Origin: an uncultured Bacilli bacterium | Lineage (GTDB): Bacteria > Bacillota_I > Bacilli_A > RFN20 > CAG-449 | Direction of reading: 5' to 3' | DNA length: 64,000 nucleotides | Assembly: GCA_944332075.1 (NCBI GenBank) | Contig: CALVJL010000005.1 | Span: 1-64,000 of the forward strand | In this document: one piece after another, positions 14,805 through 23,765 of the stretch | Numbering within the stretch: position 1 is the stretch's first letter | Layout: every line of letters starts with the position of its first letter | Translations under genes and position numbers: made by a program | The notes under the pieces: generated by a model | What the model saw: the letters and a program-made list of their open reading frames with translations, nothing else | Told to the model about the DNA's origin: nothing | Databases searched by the model: none

Positions 14805-17036
14805 ATGAACTTTATTAATGATTTAAATCACGAACAGCTGACGGCTGTCACAACTGATAAAAAATATGTTTCGGTCATTGCCGGGGCAGGGTCTGGAAAG
14901 ACTAGGGTATTAACTTACCGCATTAGCTTTTTGCTTAGTGAAAATATTGCTTTACCAAGTCAAATTTTAGGAATTACATTCACCAATAAAGCGGCGAAAG
15001 AGATTAAGGAAAGAGTTTTAAAACTGATTCCAGGCGCGGAGAGAATGACTTTATCAACAATCCATTCTTTTTGCGCGCGTTTTTTGAGAATTTATATTGA
15101 TGCTTTAGATATTTATCAGAAGAATTTCACCATTATCGATGAAGAAGATCAAAAGACGATTATGAAAAATCTTTTCGTCAGCAAAGGATTAACAAAGACT
15201 GATGAAAGAATAAAAGAAGCGATGAATTTTATTTCTTCAAAGAAAGGTGAAGGTTTAGAATACCAAGATATCGCAGATAAGGTTTATCCTAATCATGAAC
15301 TAAATTTTTATAAGGAGTGCTTTGCAGATTACGATGCTTATTTAAAGAAGACTAATTCCTTAGATTTTGATGATTTAATTTTGTTAACTATTAAAATTTT
15401 GGAAGATGACGTCAACGGAATTAGAAAAGAAGTAACAAAAAAATACCATCATATTTTAGTTGATGAATTCCAAGATATTGATGATGTGCAGTTCCATTTA
15501 ATAACTTTATTAATGAATCAAGAAACATCGCTTTATGTTGTTGGTGATCCTGATCAAACTATCTATACCTGGCGCGGAGCGAATAATAAAATCCTCTTAG
15601 ATTTAGAAAAAAATCTTTCTTATCAATTTAGAAATGTCACTTTAGAAACAATAGTTCTTAAAAATAATTATCGGTCGACAAAAAATATTCTTGACGCCTC
15701 GAATGCTTTAATTTCTCATAATAAAAACAGAATAAAAAAAGATTTAGTCGCGGTTAACGGAGAAGGTGATAATATCACCGTCTACAACGCTTATGATGGA
15801 GAAGAGGAGTCTTCATATGTTGCCTCGATGATTGATGAGCTTGTGAGAAAAGGTGAAGAATACAAAAATATCGCAGTTCTATATCGGTCTAACTATCTTT
15901 CTCGAGAACTTGAATCGCAACTTAATTTAATGCGAATCCCTTATCAAATTTTCGGAGGCATTCGCTTCTTTGCAAGAAAAGAAATTAAAGATTTATTAGC
16001 TTATTTTAATTTATTTATCAATCCGAGCAGCGATATTTCTTTTGACCGAATTATCAATGTTCCAAAGCGGAACATTGGTCCGACGAGCCTTGATAAAATA
16101 AAGATGGGGGCTAATTCTGCCTCGCAGCCGATTTATTATTTCTTAAAAGAGAATCTTTCAAACTTAGAGTTACCAAAAAGCAAACTTGCTGAACTGGAGA
16201 AGATGATAAATATTATCGACGCGACTAGTGAAAAATTGAAAGTTGCATCACCATTAGATTTTGGTGATGTAATTAAAAAATTTATCGATGATATTCATTT
16301 TTACGATTCGTTTAGCAAAGAAGATGATAAAGATGAGAGAATTGATAACGTTAAAGAATTAATCGGTAACATTAAATTATTCTTTAATAACAATCAAACT
16401 TCTCCATTTGCTGATTTTGTTGAAAATGCTTCTTTACAAGCGTCTGGTGAAGAGATTAATGATGGTAATTATGTTTCTCTTATGACGGTCCATTCAGCGA
16501 AAGGCTTAGAGTTTAACGAAGTATTTATCTTCGGCTTTAATGACGGGGTCTTCCCGTCAGCCCGTTCCGTTAGCGAAAATGCAGAAGCTATGGAAGAAGA
16601 AAGAAGACTTGCCTATGTTGCCTTTACCAGGGCGAAGAAGCATCTTTATGTTTCTTTTAATAACGGATTTTCTTATGTTCAAGGTCGAACTTTAGTCCCG
16701 TCACCTTTCTTAAAAGAAGCTGGATTAAAGGTTAAAGAAAAAATAGTTAAAACTCCTTATAACGGAAAAAATATCTATAAAAACGAATCATATAGTTCTT
16801 ATGGAAACAAAGCTGCCAGTAAGGTAAATATCAATAAACCGATTATTATTCCTCAAGGCAGCAATAATGTAAAATCTTGGAACGTTGGTGATTTACTAAA
16901 ACATGCTGATTACGGGGTAGGGAAAGTTATCGAAGTCGTATCTGATAAGATTATAAAAGTAAAATTTGAAAATAAAGCGTTCGGAGAGAAGACATTGCTC
17001 TCGACACATATTAAAATAAGTAAGTTAGAAAGTTAA
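14805..17036 (+). CDS. pcrA: ATP-dependent DNA helicase PcrA/UvrD
   Basis: A superfamily 1A 3'-5' helicase acting in repair and in clearing proteins from DNA. Visible motifs: N-terminal Q-motif LNHEQLTAVT, Walker A AGAGSGKTR (~26-34), motif Ia GITFTNKAAKE, Walker B VDEFQD (usual VDEYQD), motif III VGDPDQTIYTWRGA, motif IV ENYRST-like NNYRST, motif V LMTVHSAKGLEF, and motif VI EERRLAYVAFTRAK. The C-terminal tudor-like segment (GDLLKHADYGVGKVIEV) that contacts RNA polymerase in PcrA is present. At 743 aa it is a normal length. The gene is followed 10 nt later by gatC, an arrangement seen in several Firmicutes. Confidence 0.95.
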   Translation: MNFINDLNHEQLTAVTTDKKYVSVIAGAGSGKTRVLTYRISFLLSENIALPSQILGITFTNKAAKEIKERVLKLIPGAERMTLSTIHSFCARFLRIYIDALDIYQKNFTIIDEEDQKTIMKNLFVSKGLTKTDERIKEAMNFISSKKGEGLEYQDIADKVYPNHELNFYKECFADYDAYLKKTNSLDFDDLILLTIKILEDDVNGIRKEVTKKYHHILVDEFQDIDDVQFHLITLLMNQETSLYVVGDPDQTIYTWRGANNKILLDLEKNLSYQFRNVTLETIVLKNNYRSTKNILDASNALISHNKNRIKKDLVAVNGEGDNITVYNAYDGEEESSYVASMIDELVRKGEEYKNIAVLYRSNYLSRELESQLNLMRIPYQIFGGIRFFARKEIKDLLAYFNLFINPSSDISFDRIINVPKRNIGPTSLDKIKMGANSASQPIYYFLKENLSNLELPKSKLAELEKMINIIDATSEKLKVASPLDFGDVIKKFIDDIHFYDSFSKEDDKDERIDNVKELIGNIKLFFNNNQTSPFADFVENASLQASGEEINDGNYVSLMTVHSAKGLEFNEVFIFGFNDGVFPSARSVSENAEAMEEERRLAYVAFTRAKKHLYVSFNNGFSYVQGRTLVPSPFLKEAGLKVKEKIVKTPYNGKNIYKNESYSSYGNKAASKVNINKPIIIPQGSNNVKSWNVGDLLKHADYGVGKVIEVVSDKIIKVKFENKAFGEKTLLSTHIKISKLES

Positions 17037-17046
17037 GGAGGCTATT

Positions 17047-17343
17047 ATGCAGGAAATTACTTTAGAGCTTCTAAAAAAATGCGCGAACAATTTAATGTTT
17101 GATATGAAGGAAACGGAGTATGAGACTCTGCTTCATGAATTTGATGTTTTGACCAAGCAAATGGATTTGATTGGTAAAATACAAGGAATCGATGATGAAG
17201 AAGAGATGACTTTCCCTTTTCCATGCGAAGTTACTTATCTCCGCGAAGATGAACCGGAAGAGCCTCTTCCACGCGAAGATGTATTAAGAAATGCTAAAGA
17301 CGTAGTTGACGGACAAATCCGTCTGCCAAAGGTGGTTTTATGA
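17047..17343 (+). CDS. gatC: Asp/Glu-tRNA amidotransferase subunit C
   Basis: The 98-aa tether subunit that wraps around GatA and GatB in the GatCAB amidotransferase. It has the typical helical N-terminus (LELLKKCANNLMFDMKETEYETL), the acidic middle, and a C-terminal LREDEPEEPLPREDVLRNA followed by GQIRLPKVV. The ribosome binding site is AAGGAGG. Its stop overlaps the gatA start (ATGA). Confidence 0.9.
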   Translation: MQEITLELLKKCANNLMFDMKETEYETLLHEFDVLTKQMDLIGKIQGIDDEEEMTFPFPCEVTYLREDEPEEPLPREDVLRNAKDVVDGQIRLPKVVL

Positions 17344-18806
17344 GTTATTTAGATAAGAATATTGTTGAACTTCATAATTTATTAGTCGAAAAGAAGGTTA
17401 CACCTTTAATGTTGGCTACTGAAGCTATTGAAAAGGCTAAAAAAGACCCAAATAATGCTTTCGAAACTATCTTAGAAAAAGAAGCTTTAGAATTTGCTAA
17501 AACCTTAGTTGAACCGGAAAAAGATAATCTTTTCTGGGGTATACCTTATGTTGCAAAAGATAATTTTTCAACAAAAGATATTTTAACTACAGCATCTAGT
17601 AATATCTTAAAAGATTACGTACCAGTTTTTGATGCGACAGTTATCAAAAAATTAAAAGAGGCAAAAGCTGTTTTAATTGGTAAAACCACCCTCGATGAAT
17701 TAGCTATGGGCGGAACCGGCACAACCGGACATTTAGGTACAACCTATAACCCATATGATCCTGAACATAAGTATATGGTTGGCGGTTCTTCTTGTGGCTC
17801 GGCTGCCGCGGTCGCGGGAGGAATTGTTCCATTTGCTTTAGGCTCTGATACTGGTGACTCAATTAGAAAACCAGCTTCATATGCTGGATTAGTTGGCTAT
17901 AAACCGACCTGGGGAAAAATTTCCCGTTATGGATTATTCCCATTTGCTCCATCACTTGATCACGTCGGATTTTTTACCCGTTCAGTTCTCGATGCGGCTT
18001 ATAGCTTAAATTTATTGCAAGGGAAAGATTATAACGATTCAACTTCATCTTTCTTGCCAAATGAAGATAATACCGAAGACATCGATAAAGGCATTGAAGG
18101 AATGAAAATTGCCGTTTTAAAACCAATTATCAATTCAGTACATGAAAAAGTTATTCTTGATGCCTTTGATAAGACTGTTGAAGGCTTAAGAAAAGCTGGA
18201 GCAATAGTTGACTATATCGACTTTGATGAAGATTTACTTAACGCTATTTATCCGACATACATGGTTATTTCCTGTGCAGAAGCCACCTCAAATAACGCGA
18301 ATCTCGACGGCATTAAATTCGGTCCGCGTATTGGAGGAGAAAACACTTATCAAGAAGTGATGATGAAGGCGCGTACTGCTGGATTTTCTGAATTAATTAA
18401 AAGAAGATTTGTCATCGGTTCATATTCACTTTTCAAAGATAATCAAAAGTATCTTTTCTTAAGAGCTCAAAAAGCCCGTCATATGATTGTGAGAAAAATT
18501 AATGAAGTTTTCGAAACATATGATGCGATTTATTTGCCTTGCGTAGCTAAGGTTAGAAATCCATTTGAAGGTGGATATTCAGATAAATTATCATCGACTT
18601 ATCTCGTTGCTGAAAATCATTTAGCAATTGGTAACTTTGGCGGATTACCATCGATTTCTTTACCAATTGGTTTAGATAATAAATTCCCATTTGATAGCAA
18701 TTTAACAGCGAAAGCTCATGAAGATAAAAAACTTCTCAGAATAGCTTATGCGCTTGAAAAAATCACATCCTTAAAAGATTTATCGGTAGAAAAGGTGGTG
18801 AAGTAA
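17340..18806 (+). CDS. gatA: Glutamyl-tRNA(Gln) amidotransferase subunit A
   Basis: The amidase subunit, which releases ammonia from glutamine for transfer by GatB to Glu-tRNA(Gln). The amidase-signature triad is present: Lys in YVAKDNF (~76), the cis-Ser in GGSSCGSAAAVAGG (~151), and the nucleophile Ser in GSDTGDSIRKPAS (~176). The TGDSIRKPA form, instead of TGGSIRQPA, and KPTWGKISRYGLFPFAPSLDH are typical of Mollicutes and relatives. The gene overlaps gatC by 4 nt and is followed directly by gatB. At 488 aa it is a normal length. Confidence 0.96.
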   Translation: MSYLDKNIVELHNLLVEKKVTPLMLATEAIEKAKKDPNNAFETILEKEALEFAKTLVEPEKDNLFWGIPYVAKDNFSTKDILTTASSNILKDYVPVFDATVIKKLKEAKAVLIGKTTLDELAMGGTGTTGHLGTTYNPYDPEHKYMVGGSSCGSAAAVAGGIVPFALGSDTGDSIRKPASYAGLVGYKPTWGKISRYGLFPFAPSLDHVGFFTRSVLDAAYSLNLLQGKDYNDSTSSFLPNEDNTEDIDKGIEGMKIAVLKPIINSVHEKVILDAFDKTVEGLRKAGAIVDYIDFDEDLLNAIYPTYMVISCAEATSNNANLDGIKFGPRIGGENTYQEVMMKARTAGFSELIKRRFVIGSYSLFKDNQKYLFLRAQKARHMIVRKINEVFETYDAIYLPCVAKVRNPFEGGYSDKLSSTYLVAENHLAIGNFGGLPSISLPIGLDNKFPFDSNLTAKAHEDKKLLRIAYALEKITSLKDLSVEKVVK

Positions 18807-18807
18807 T

Positions 18808-20232
18808 ATGAATTTTGAAGCAGTTATCGGAATTGAAATCCACGTTGAAATGAAAACAAAAAGTAAAATGTTTTCCGCTTCGCCTAATCGATTTGGCGCT
18901 TTGCCTAATACCTTAGTTACCCCATTAGATATGGCATTTCCTGGTACGATGCCGAGATTAAATAAACAAGCGGTTATCAAAGCATTAAGAGTTGTTAATG
19001 CTTTGCATATGGAAATCGATCACGATTTGTATTTCGATAGAAAAAATTATTTCTATGCTGACTTACCGAAGGGTTATCAAATTACTCAAGATAAACGTCC
19101 GATTGGTAAAAATGGCTATGTAGAAATTGAAACTAGCCACGGCGTGAAGAGAATTAGTATTGAAAGATTACATATGGAGGAAGATACTTGTAAACAATTA
19201 CACTTAGCTTCTTATTCTCTTCTCGACTATAACCGCGCGGGCACTCCGTTAGTTGAAATTGTTTCTCGCCCAGAGATTAGGAATGGTGAAGAAGCGATGA
19301 AATATGTCGCTAAAATCAGAGAAATCGTTATTTATTCTTTAGTTAGTGACGGCAAGATGGAAGAAGGATCTCTCCGCTGCGACGTTAATATTTCTCTCCG
19401 TCCAGCTGGCAGCGATGTTTTTGGTACTAAAGTAGAAATTAAAAACCTCAATTCGCTTTCCAACGTTCAAAAGGCAATTGATTTTGAAATGCACCGTCAA
19501 GAAAAGTTACTTCTCAGCGGACAAAAGGTTGAACAAGAGACGAGAAGATTTGATGAAACGAAAAAAGAGACAGTTTTAATGCGTAAGAAAACCGATGCTG
19601 TCGATTATAAATATTTCACTGAGCCAAACTTAGTCCCGGTTCATCTTAGCGATGAATTTATTAATGATGCAATTGCCTCTTGCCCGGAACTCGCTGATGA
19701 AAAATTAGCTAGATATACTAAGATGGGATTAGGTAAAGAGGAAGCTTTACAAATTCTCGATTCCTACGATATGACGATGTATTTTGATAAGACTCTTGAT
19801 AAAGGCGCGTCGATTAAAGGATTATGGAACTTTTTAACGGGTGATGTCGCTTCTTACTTAAAGAAGAATAATTTAACGATTAAAGAGTTTAATGTTTCAC
19901 CGGATCACTTAGTATCTTTAATGAAGATTATTGAAAAAGGTGATGTTTCCTATCCTCAAGGCAGAAAAATCTTTGAAGAAATGGTTAAAAATGATGAAGA
20001 TCCATTAATACTTCAAGAAAAGTTAGGATTAAAGCAAAATTCTAACCAAGATGAAATTCTTACATTATGTCAAACGGCGATGAAGAATAATCCTCAGTCG
20101 ATTATTGATTATAAAAACGGAAAAGACAGAGCTTTAGGATTCTTAGTTGGACAAGTTATGAAAGCTTCAAAAGGCAAAGCCAATCCTCAAATGGTTAGTA
20201 AGACCATTAAAGAATTGCTAGATAAGGAGTAA
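18808..20232 (+). CDS. gatB: Aspartyl/glutamyl-tRNA amidotransferase subunit B
   Basis: The kinase/transferase subunit, which activates the tRNA-bound glutamate with ATP and amidates it. The N-terminal cradle domain begins EAVIGIEIHVEM. Signature stretches are YFYADLPKGYQITQ, RLHMEEDTCKQ, DYNRAGTPLVEIVS, EEGSLRCDVNISLRP and EIKNLNSL. The C-terminal YqeY-like tail domain (~325-474) ends KTIKELLDK. With gatC and gatA it completes the complex; the window also has asnS, so the pathway is chiefly needed for Gln-tRNA(Gln). Confidence 0.96.
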   Translation: MNFEAVIGIEIHVEMKTKSKMFSASPNRFGALPNTLVTPLDMAFPGTMPRLNKQAVIKALRVVNALHMEIDHDLYFDRKNYFYADLPKGYQITQDKRPIGKNGYVEIETSHGVKRISIERLHMEEDTCKQLHLASYSLLDYNRAGTPLVEIVSRPEIRNGEEAMKYVAKIREIVIYSLVSDGKMEEGSLRCDVNISLRPAGSDVFGTKVEIKNLNSLSNVQKAIDFEMHRQEKLLLSGQKVEQETRRFDETKKETVLMRKKTDAVDYKYFTEPNLVPVHLSDEFINDAIASCPELADEKLARYTKMGLGKEEALQILDSYDMTMYFDKTLDKGASIKGLWNFLTGDVASYLKKNNLTIKEFNVSPDHLVSLMKIIEKGDVSYPQGRKIFEEMVKNDEDPLILQEKLGLKQNSNQDEILTLCQTAMKNNPQSIIDYKNGKDRALGFLVGQVMKASKGKANPQMVSKTIKELLDKE

Positions 20233-20237
20233 TAAAA

Positions 20238-20792
20238 ATGAAGGGTTTAATTATTTTAGGCGATAGTTTTGAAGATACAGAAGCCTTATCTTCTACAGAT
20301 GTTTTAATTAGAGCTGGTGAACAAATCACGAGAGCTTCAGTTATGAGTTCACTAGATGTTCTTAGCCAATGTAAAGTACATATTAAAGCGGATATTAGCA
20401 TCGATGATGTTAAAGAAAGCGACTATGACTATTTAATTATTCCAGGCGGAAAAGCCTCATTTACAATTTTAAATAAAGATGTTCGCGTTGAGAGATTAAT
20501 TGATGAATTCTTAGCTAAAGGAAAACTTGTCGCGACCATCTGCGCAGCTCCGCATTTATTGAGCCGTAAAGGATATTTTGCTAATCGTCAGTTTACTTGC
20601 CATCCAGGATTTGAAACCTACGCGGCAGCGGGAACATACCGTCGGGATTTAGGTGTCTACCGCGATGATAAGTTCGTAACTGCTAAATCGATGTATTATT
20701 CTATTCCGTTTGGATTAGAAATCATCGCTTTCTTATATGGCGAAAAGAGAAGAGACGAAGTTGAAAAACAATTAATGGGCGAAGGCAGATAA
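20238..20792 (+). CDS. DJ-1/PfpI family protein
   Basis: A 184-aa flavodoxin-fold protein of the DJ-1/PfpI superfamily. The reactive Cys102 sits in the nucleophile elbow (ATICAAPHLL), Glu15 (EDTEA) is in the place of the conserved acid, and the strand YDYLIIPGGKASF precedes it. Relatives act as glyoxalase/deglycase or stress chaperones; the exact activity is not predictable. It starts 5 nt after gatB and shares the operon. Its last codons form one arm of a terminator hairpin. Confidence 0.88.
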   Translation: MKGLIILGDSFEDTEALSSTDVLIRAGEQITRASVMSSLDVLSQCKVHIKADISIDDVKESDYDYLIIPGGKASFTILNKDVRVERLIDEFLAKGKLVATICAAPHLLSRKGYFANRQFTCHPGFETYAAAGTYRRDLGVYRDDKFVTAKSMYYSIPFGLEIIAFLYGEKRRDEVEKQLMGEGR

Positions 20793-20802
20793 GCCCATTT
20801 TT
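20775..20802 (+). terminator. Terminator at the end of the gatCAB operon, abutting tRNA-Arg
   Basis: ATGGGC/GCCCAT pairs across the DJ-1 stop codon and is followed by a five-T tract that ends at the first base of tRNA-Arg. Confidence 0.65.
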
Positions 20803-20878
20803 GTCCACGTAGCTCAGTGGATAGAGCGACCGCCTCCTAAGCGGTAGGCCGGAGGTTCAAATCCTCTCGTGGACGCCA
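20803..20878 (+). tRNA. tRNA-Arg (CCT)
   Basis: A 76-nt cloverleaf with encoded CCA. The acceptor GTCCACG pairs with CGTGGAC. The anticodon loop CTCCTAA reads CCT on an ACCGC/GCGGT stem. The T arm is GGAGG/CCTCT with loop TTCAAAT. Confidence 0.95.
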
Positions 20879-20890
20879 TTTAGAAAAAGC

Positions 20891-20921
20891 GCCTATAGCC
20901 ATATCGGTTATAGGCTTTTTT
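20891..20921 (+). terminator. Terminator of tRNA-Arg
   Basis: GCCTATAGCC/GGTTATAGGC 10-bp stem (one G-T pair), 5-nt loop, six T. Confidence 0.85.
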
Positions 20922-20947
20922 ATAGGATTTTATTAAGTTATTGGCAT

Positions 20948-20989
20948 TTAATGCAAAAAAATGCCTTTATAGGTAAAAATTTGCATTAA
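20948..20989. repeat. Inverted repeat in the gene-free stretch after tRNA-Arg
   Basis: TTAATGCAAA (20948-20957) and TTTGCATTAA (20980-20989) form 10-bp perfect arms 22 nt apart, with GGCAT/ATGCC nested across the left arm. No T run follows, so it is not an obvious terminator. The rest of 20990-21107 is very AT-rich with nothing I can identify. Confidence 0.5.
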
Positions 20990-21107
20990 GGTCATTTAAA
21001 AATATAAATTTGATAAACAAATTAAACTTTATTTTTTAGATATGCTGAAAATATATTTTTTCCTATTTTTTATTAATCATTTGATTTTAAATATAATTGC
21101 CTTTTTA

Positions 21108-21269
21108 TTACGTTATTAATTTTAAATTATTGTTTGCAACAATTACTTCATATTTCTTTGCTAATTCTATCGAAGCTGCCTCATCATTACCGATTATTTT
21201 ATGACTAGAATCTAGGCCTTCAATCAATTTATAATAGATTTGATGTTCATCAGAGAAAATAGAAAAATA
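21108..21269 (-). pseudogene. C-terminal gene remnant, possibly PIN-domain protein
   Basis: The minus strand is open for 53 codons with protein-like content: DEHQIYYKLIEGLDSSH, then HKIIGNDEAASIELAKKYE, then VIVANNNLKL, ending in a TAA at 21108. A stop at 21270-21272 lies immediately upstream, and no start or ribosome binding site is present. The order (acidic-residue GNDEAA.I.LAK, then V.VANNNLK) resembles the second half of PIN-type nuclease/toxin proteins, but this is recognition by eye only. It is best read as a decayed gene. Confidence 0.4.
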
Positions 21270-21295
21270 TTACTTTTGATGTTTTATAAGATTTA

Positions 21296-21324
21296 TTTAA
21301 CTTTAGATTTTATCTAATTATAAT
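21296..21324 (+). promoter_or_regulatory. Promoter of the MATE gene, giving a leaderless transcript
   Basis: TTTAAC, 17 nt, TATAAT, with only 10 nt between the -10 box and the ATG at 21335. The expected transcript start is within about 4 nt of the start codon. Confidence 0.6.
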
Positions 21325-21334
21325 ATTCTTTGTT

Positions 21335-22738
21335 ATGGTCAAAAGAAGAAGTCTAGATTTAGGAAAAGATAACATTATTCAGTTAATTATCAAATTATGC
21401 GTTCCCGCGGTAATTGCTCAGATTATTAACTTTTTATACAATCTTGTCGACCGCATTTATGTTAGTAATATCGCCGGAATTGAAATGCAGTCTTTAAGCG
21501 CTTTAGGCGTTGTTTTACCAATTACTTCAATAATCGCCGCCTTTGCTAATCTCGTCGGTTATGGTGGATCGCCTTTAGCAACTATTAAATACGGCGAAAA
21601 TAAAAAACAGGAAGCCGATTATATTTTTAATAATTCTGCAGTTTTATTGCTGATTTTTGGAGTTTTAATTGCAGTTATAACGTTTATATTTGCTGGAGAT
21701 ATAATTAATTTGTTCGGCTGCCCGGATGCTTCTTATGTCTATGCTGTTAATTATTTAAAAATATATTCTTTAGGATCGGTTTTCGTTTTATTATCTTTAG
21801 GTCTTAATCCGTTTATTACCGCGCAAGGAAAGGCTTTAATTGCAATGATTAGCGTTGCTTTAGGTGCGTTATTAAATATCGCTCTCGACCCGCTTTTCAT
21901 CTTTGTTTTTGATATGAAAGTCGATGGAGCAGCTTTAGCAACGGTGATTTCACAAGCCGCTTCATTTGTTTTTATTATTTGCTTTTTCTTTAGTAAAGGT
22001 GCGTTATTTAAATTCGATGTCCATTATTTAAAATTAAAATGGTCTTACGTTTCTAAAATCTTATTGCTCGGATTATCACCTTTTATCATGCAGGTTACCG
22101 AAGCCGCAATCCAAATTGTTTTTAATGTTAATTTGAAGATGTATTCCTTAGGCGATGAAAATTACACCGCGGCAATGACAGTTATGCTATCCGCTTTGCA
22201 GATTATATCTTTACCTTTAAATGGATTAGGGTACGGAATTCAGCCATTTATTTCTTATAACTATGGATCAGGGCAAGTTGACAGAATAAAAAAAGGACTA
22301 AAATATATTGTTATTATTGCCTTTATTTTCGCGTTTATAACTTGGCTACTATCATTGCTTTATCCAGTGATTTACACATATATATTCAATTGCAGCTATA
22401 TTGTCGCTTCCTTAGTTGTTAAATATACTCCGATTTTCTTGATGGGAACAATTATGTTCTTTGCTCAGATGACATTGCAAAATGTTAATATCGCCTTAAA
22501 TGAAGCCAAAGTATCAATTTTCTTAGCGCTTTTTAGAAAAGTTATTTTATTAATACCTCTTTGCTTTATCTTGTCATATTTCTTCGGTGTTCAAGGAGTC
22601 TTTTATAGTGAAGGTATCGCTGATTTAGTCGCAGGAACTGTGACGATGACGGTTATCTTTATTAGAATACCGAGATTATTAAAAAGACGTGTTGAACAAA
22701 TAAAAAAAGAGCACGAGGCTCTTATAGATATTCATTAA
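21335..22738 (+). CDS. MATE family efflux transporter
   Basis: A 467-aa multidrug/toxin antiporter with 12 predicted helices in two related halves. The N-terminus LGKDNIIQLIIKLCVPAVIAQIINFLYNLVDRIYVSN and the internal second copy near GLSPFIMQVTEAAIQIV are typical of the DinF/NorM-like Firmicute group. The substrate cannot be inferred. There is no ribosome binding site, and the -10 box is 10 nt from the ATG, so initiation is probably leaderless. Its 3' end overlaps the convergent DegV gene by 17 nt. Confidence 0.9.
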   Translation: MVKRRSLDLGKDNIIQLIIKLCVPAVIAQIINFLYNLVDRIYVSNIAGIEMQSLSALGVVLPITSIIAAFANLVGYGGSPLATIKYGENKKQEADYIFNNSAVLLLIFGVLIAVITFIFAGDIINLFGCPDASYVYAVNYLKIYSLGSVFVLLSLGLNPFITAQGKALIAMISVALGALLNIALDPLFIFVFDMKVDGAALATVISQAASFVFIICFFFSKGALFKFDVHYLKLKWSYVSKILLLGLSPFIMQVTEAAIQIVFNVNLKMYSLGDENYTAAMTVMLSALQIISLPLNGLGYGIQPFISYNYGSGQVDRIKKGLKYIVIIAFIFAFITWLLSLLYPVIYTYIFNCSYIVASLVVKYTPIFLMGTIMFFAQMTLQNVNIALNEAKVSIFLALFRKVILLIPLCFILSYFFGVQGVFYSEGIADLVAGTVTMTVIFIRIPRLLKRRVEQIKKEHEALIDIH

Positions 22739-23621
22739 GTGAATGATTGAGAATTCTTGGTGAAACGATAAATCCTATTGTACCTGGACCGGCATGAGCG
22801 CAGACGTTAATAGCGATAGGTAAGACTTTAACTTCCAATCCTTTAGTATCTTCTTTAATCGAATCTTTAATAGAAGAAAGCAATGCGTCATTGCCGTCAA
22901 ACGAGACAATAGTATAATCGTATTTTTCAAGAGGATAGTTTTTAACTGCAAAATCGATGATTTCTTTCATAGATTTTTTAGTGTTTCTAGTCATGCTATC
23001 TTTACCAAGTCCACCTTCAAATAAGGAAAGAACTGGTTTTAAACCGATTAAATTACCTAATGCTGCAATAGCTGGGGAGATTCTACCTCCATTTTTTAAA
23101 GCTGTGAGATTTTCTGGAATAAACCGGACATAGTTGTCATTTAATCGATTTTTGATTTCTTCGACGATAACATCGATATCGATGCCTTCATTAAGTCTTT
23201 CATGAGCATAAAGTACATGAGAGAGCATCAAAGAACAAACAGAATAAGAATCAATAACGATAACTTTATCATCAAAGGAGTCATGTGAAATATTGGTGAA
23301 TAATGAGAACATTGATGAAAGTTTACTTGAGATTGTAAAATGTATAACATAATCAAAGCCTTTATCAAATAAGTCTTTAAAATATTCAACAATCATCGCT
23401 GGAGGAGGTGTTGAAGTTTTAATTACTTTTCCTCCGCGCATATATTCGCAAAGCTGGTCTTGATTAATCGAGATTCCGTCGAGATATTCTTCCCCATCAA
23501 CAATAACATTTAACGGAAAAACATTAATATTGAGCTTTTTAGCTAATTCTTTACTAATAGTGCAAGAAGAATCCGTTGATAAAGCAATCTTTGCATTATG
23601 TATATTTATATTTTTTTTCAT
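22722..23621 (-). CDS. DegV family fatty-acid-binding protein (FakB-like)
   Basis: A 299-aa lipid-binding protein that presents fatty acids to the kinase FakA for incorporation into phospholipid. The N-terminal LSTDSSCTIS carries the Ser contacting the carboxylate, and KTSTPPP (~69-75) and the later ALKNGGRISP and VCAHAGPGTIGF match the DegV fold. The ribosome binding site GGAGG precedes the start. Its catalytic partner is not in the window; only an isolated FakA-like domain is present at 978-1235. Confidence 0.92.
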   Translation of the reverse strand: MKKNINIHNAKIALSTDSSCTISKELAKKLNINVFPLNVIVDGEEYLDGISINQDQLCEYMRGGKVIKTSTPPPAMIVEYFKDLFDKGFDYVIHFTISSKLSSMFSLFTNISHDSFDDKVIVIDSYSVCSLMLSHVLYAHERLNEGIDIDVIVEEIKNRLNDNYVRFIPENLTALKNGGRISPAIAALGNLIGLKPVLSLFEGGLGKDSMTRNTKKSMKEIIDFAVKNYPLEKYDYTIVSFDGNDALLSSIKDSIKEDTKGLEVKVLPIAINVCAHAGPGTIGFIVSPRILNHSLNEYL

Positions 23622-23765
23622 AAATACCTCCGCATTTGATTATAACACAGATATTAATATTAAAAAATATCTGTTTATAATGGGCATGTTACGCTTATAA
23701 TAATATTTAGCGAGAGATAAATGCAATCTCTATGTTGGTTTTGAATTATTTTGGAGGTGTAAAAA

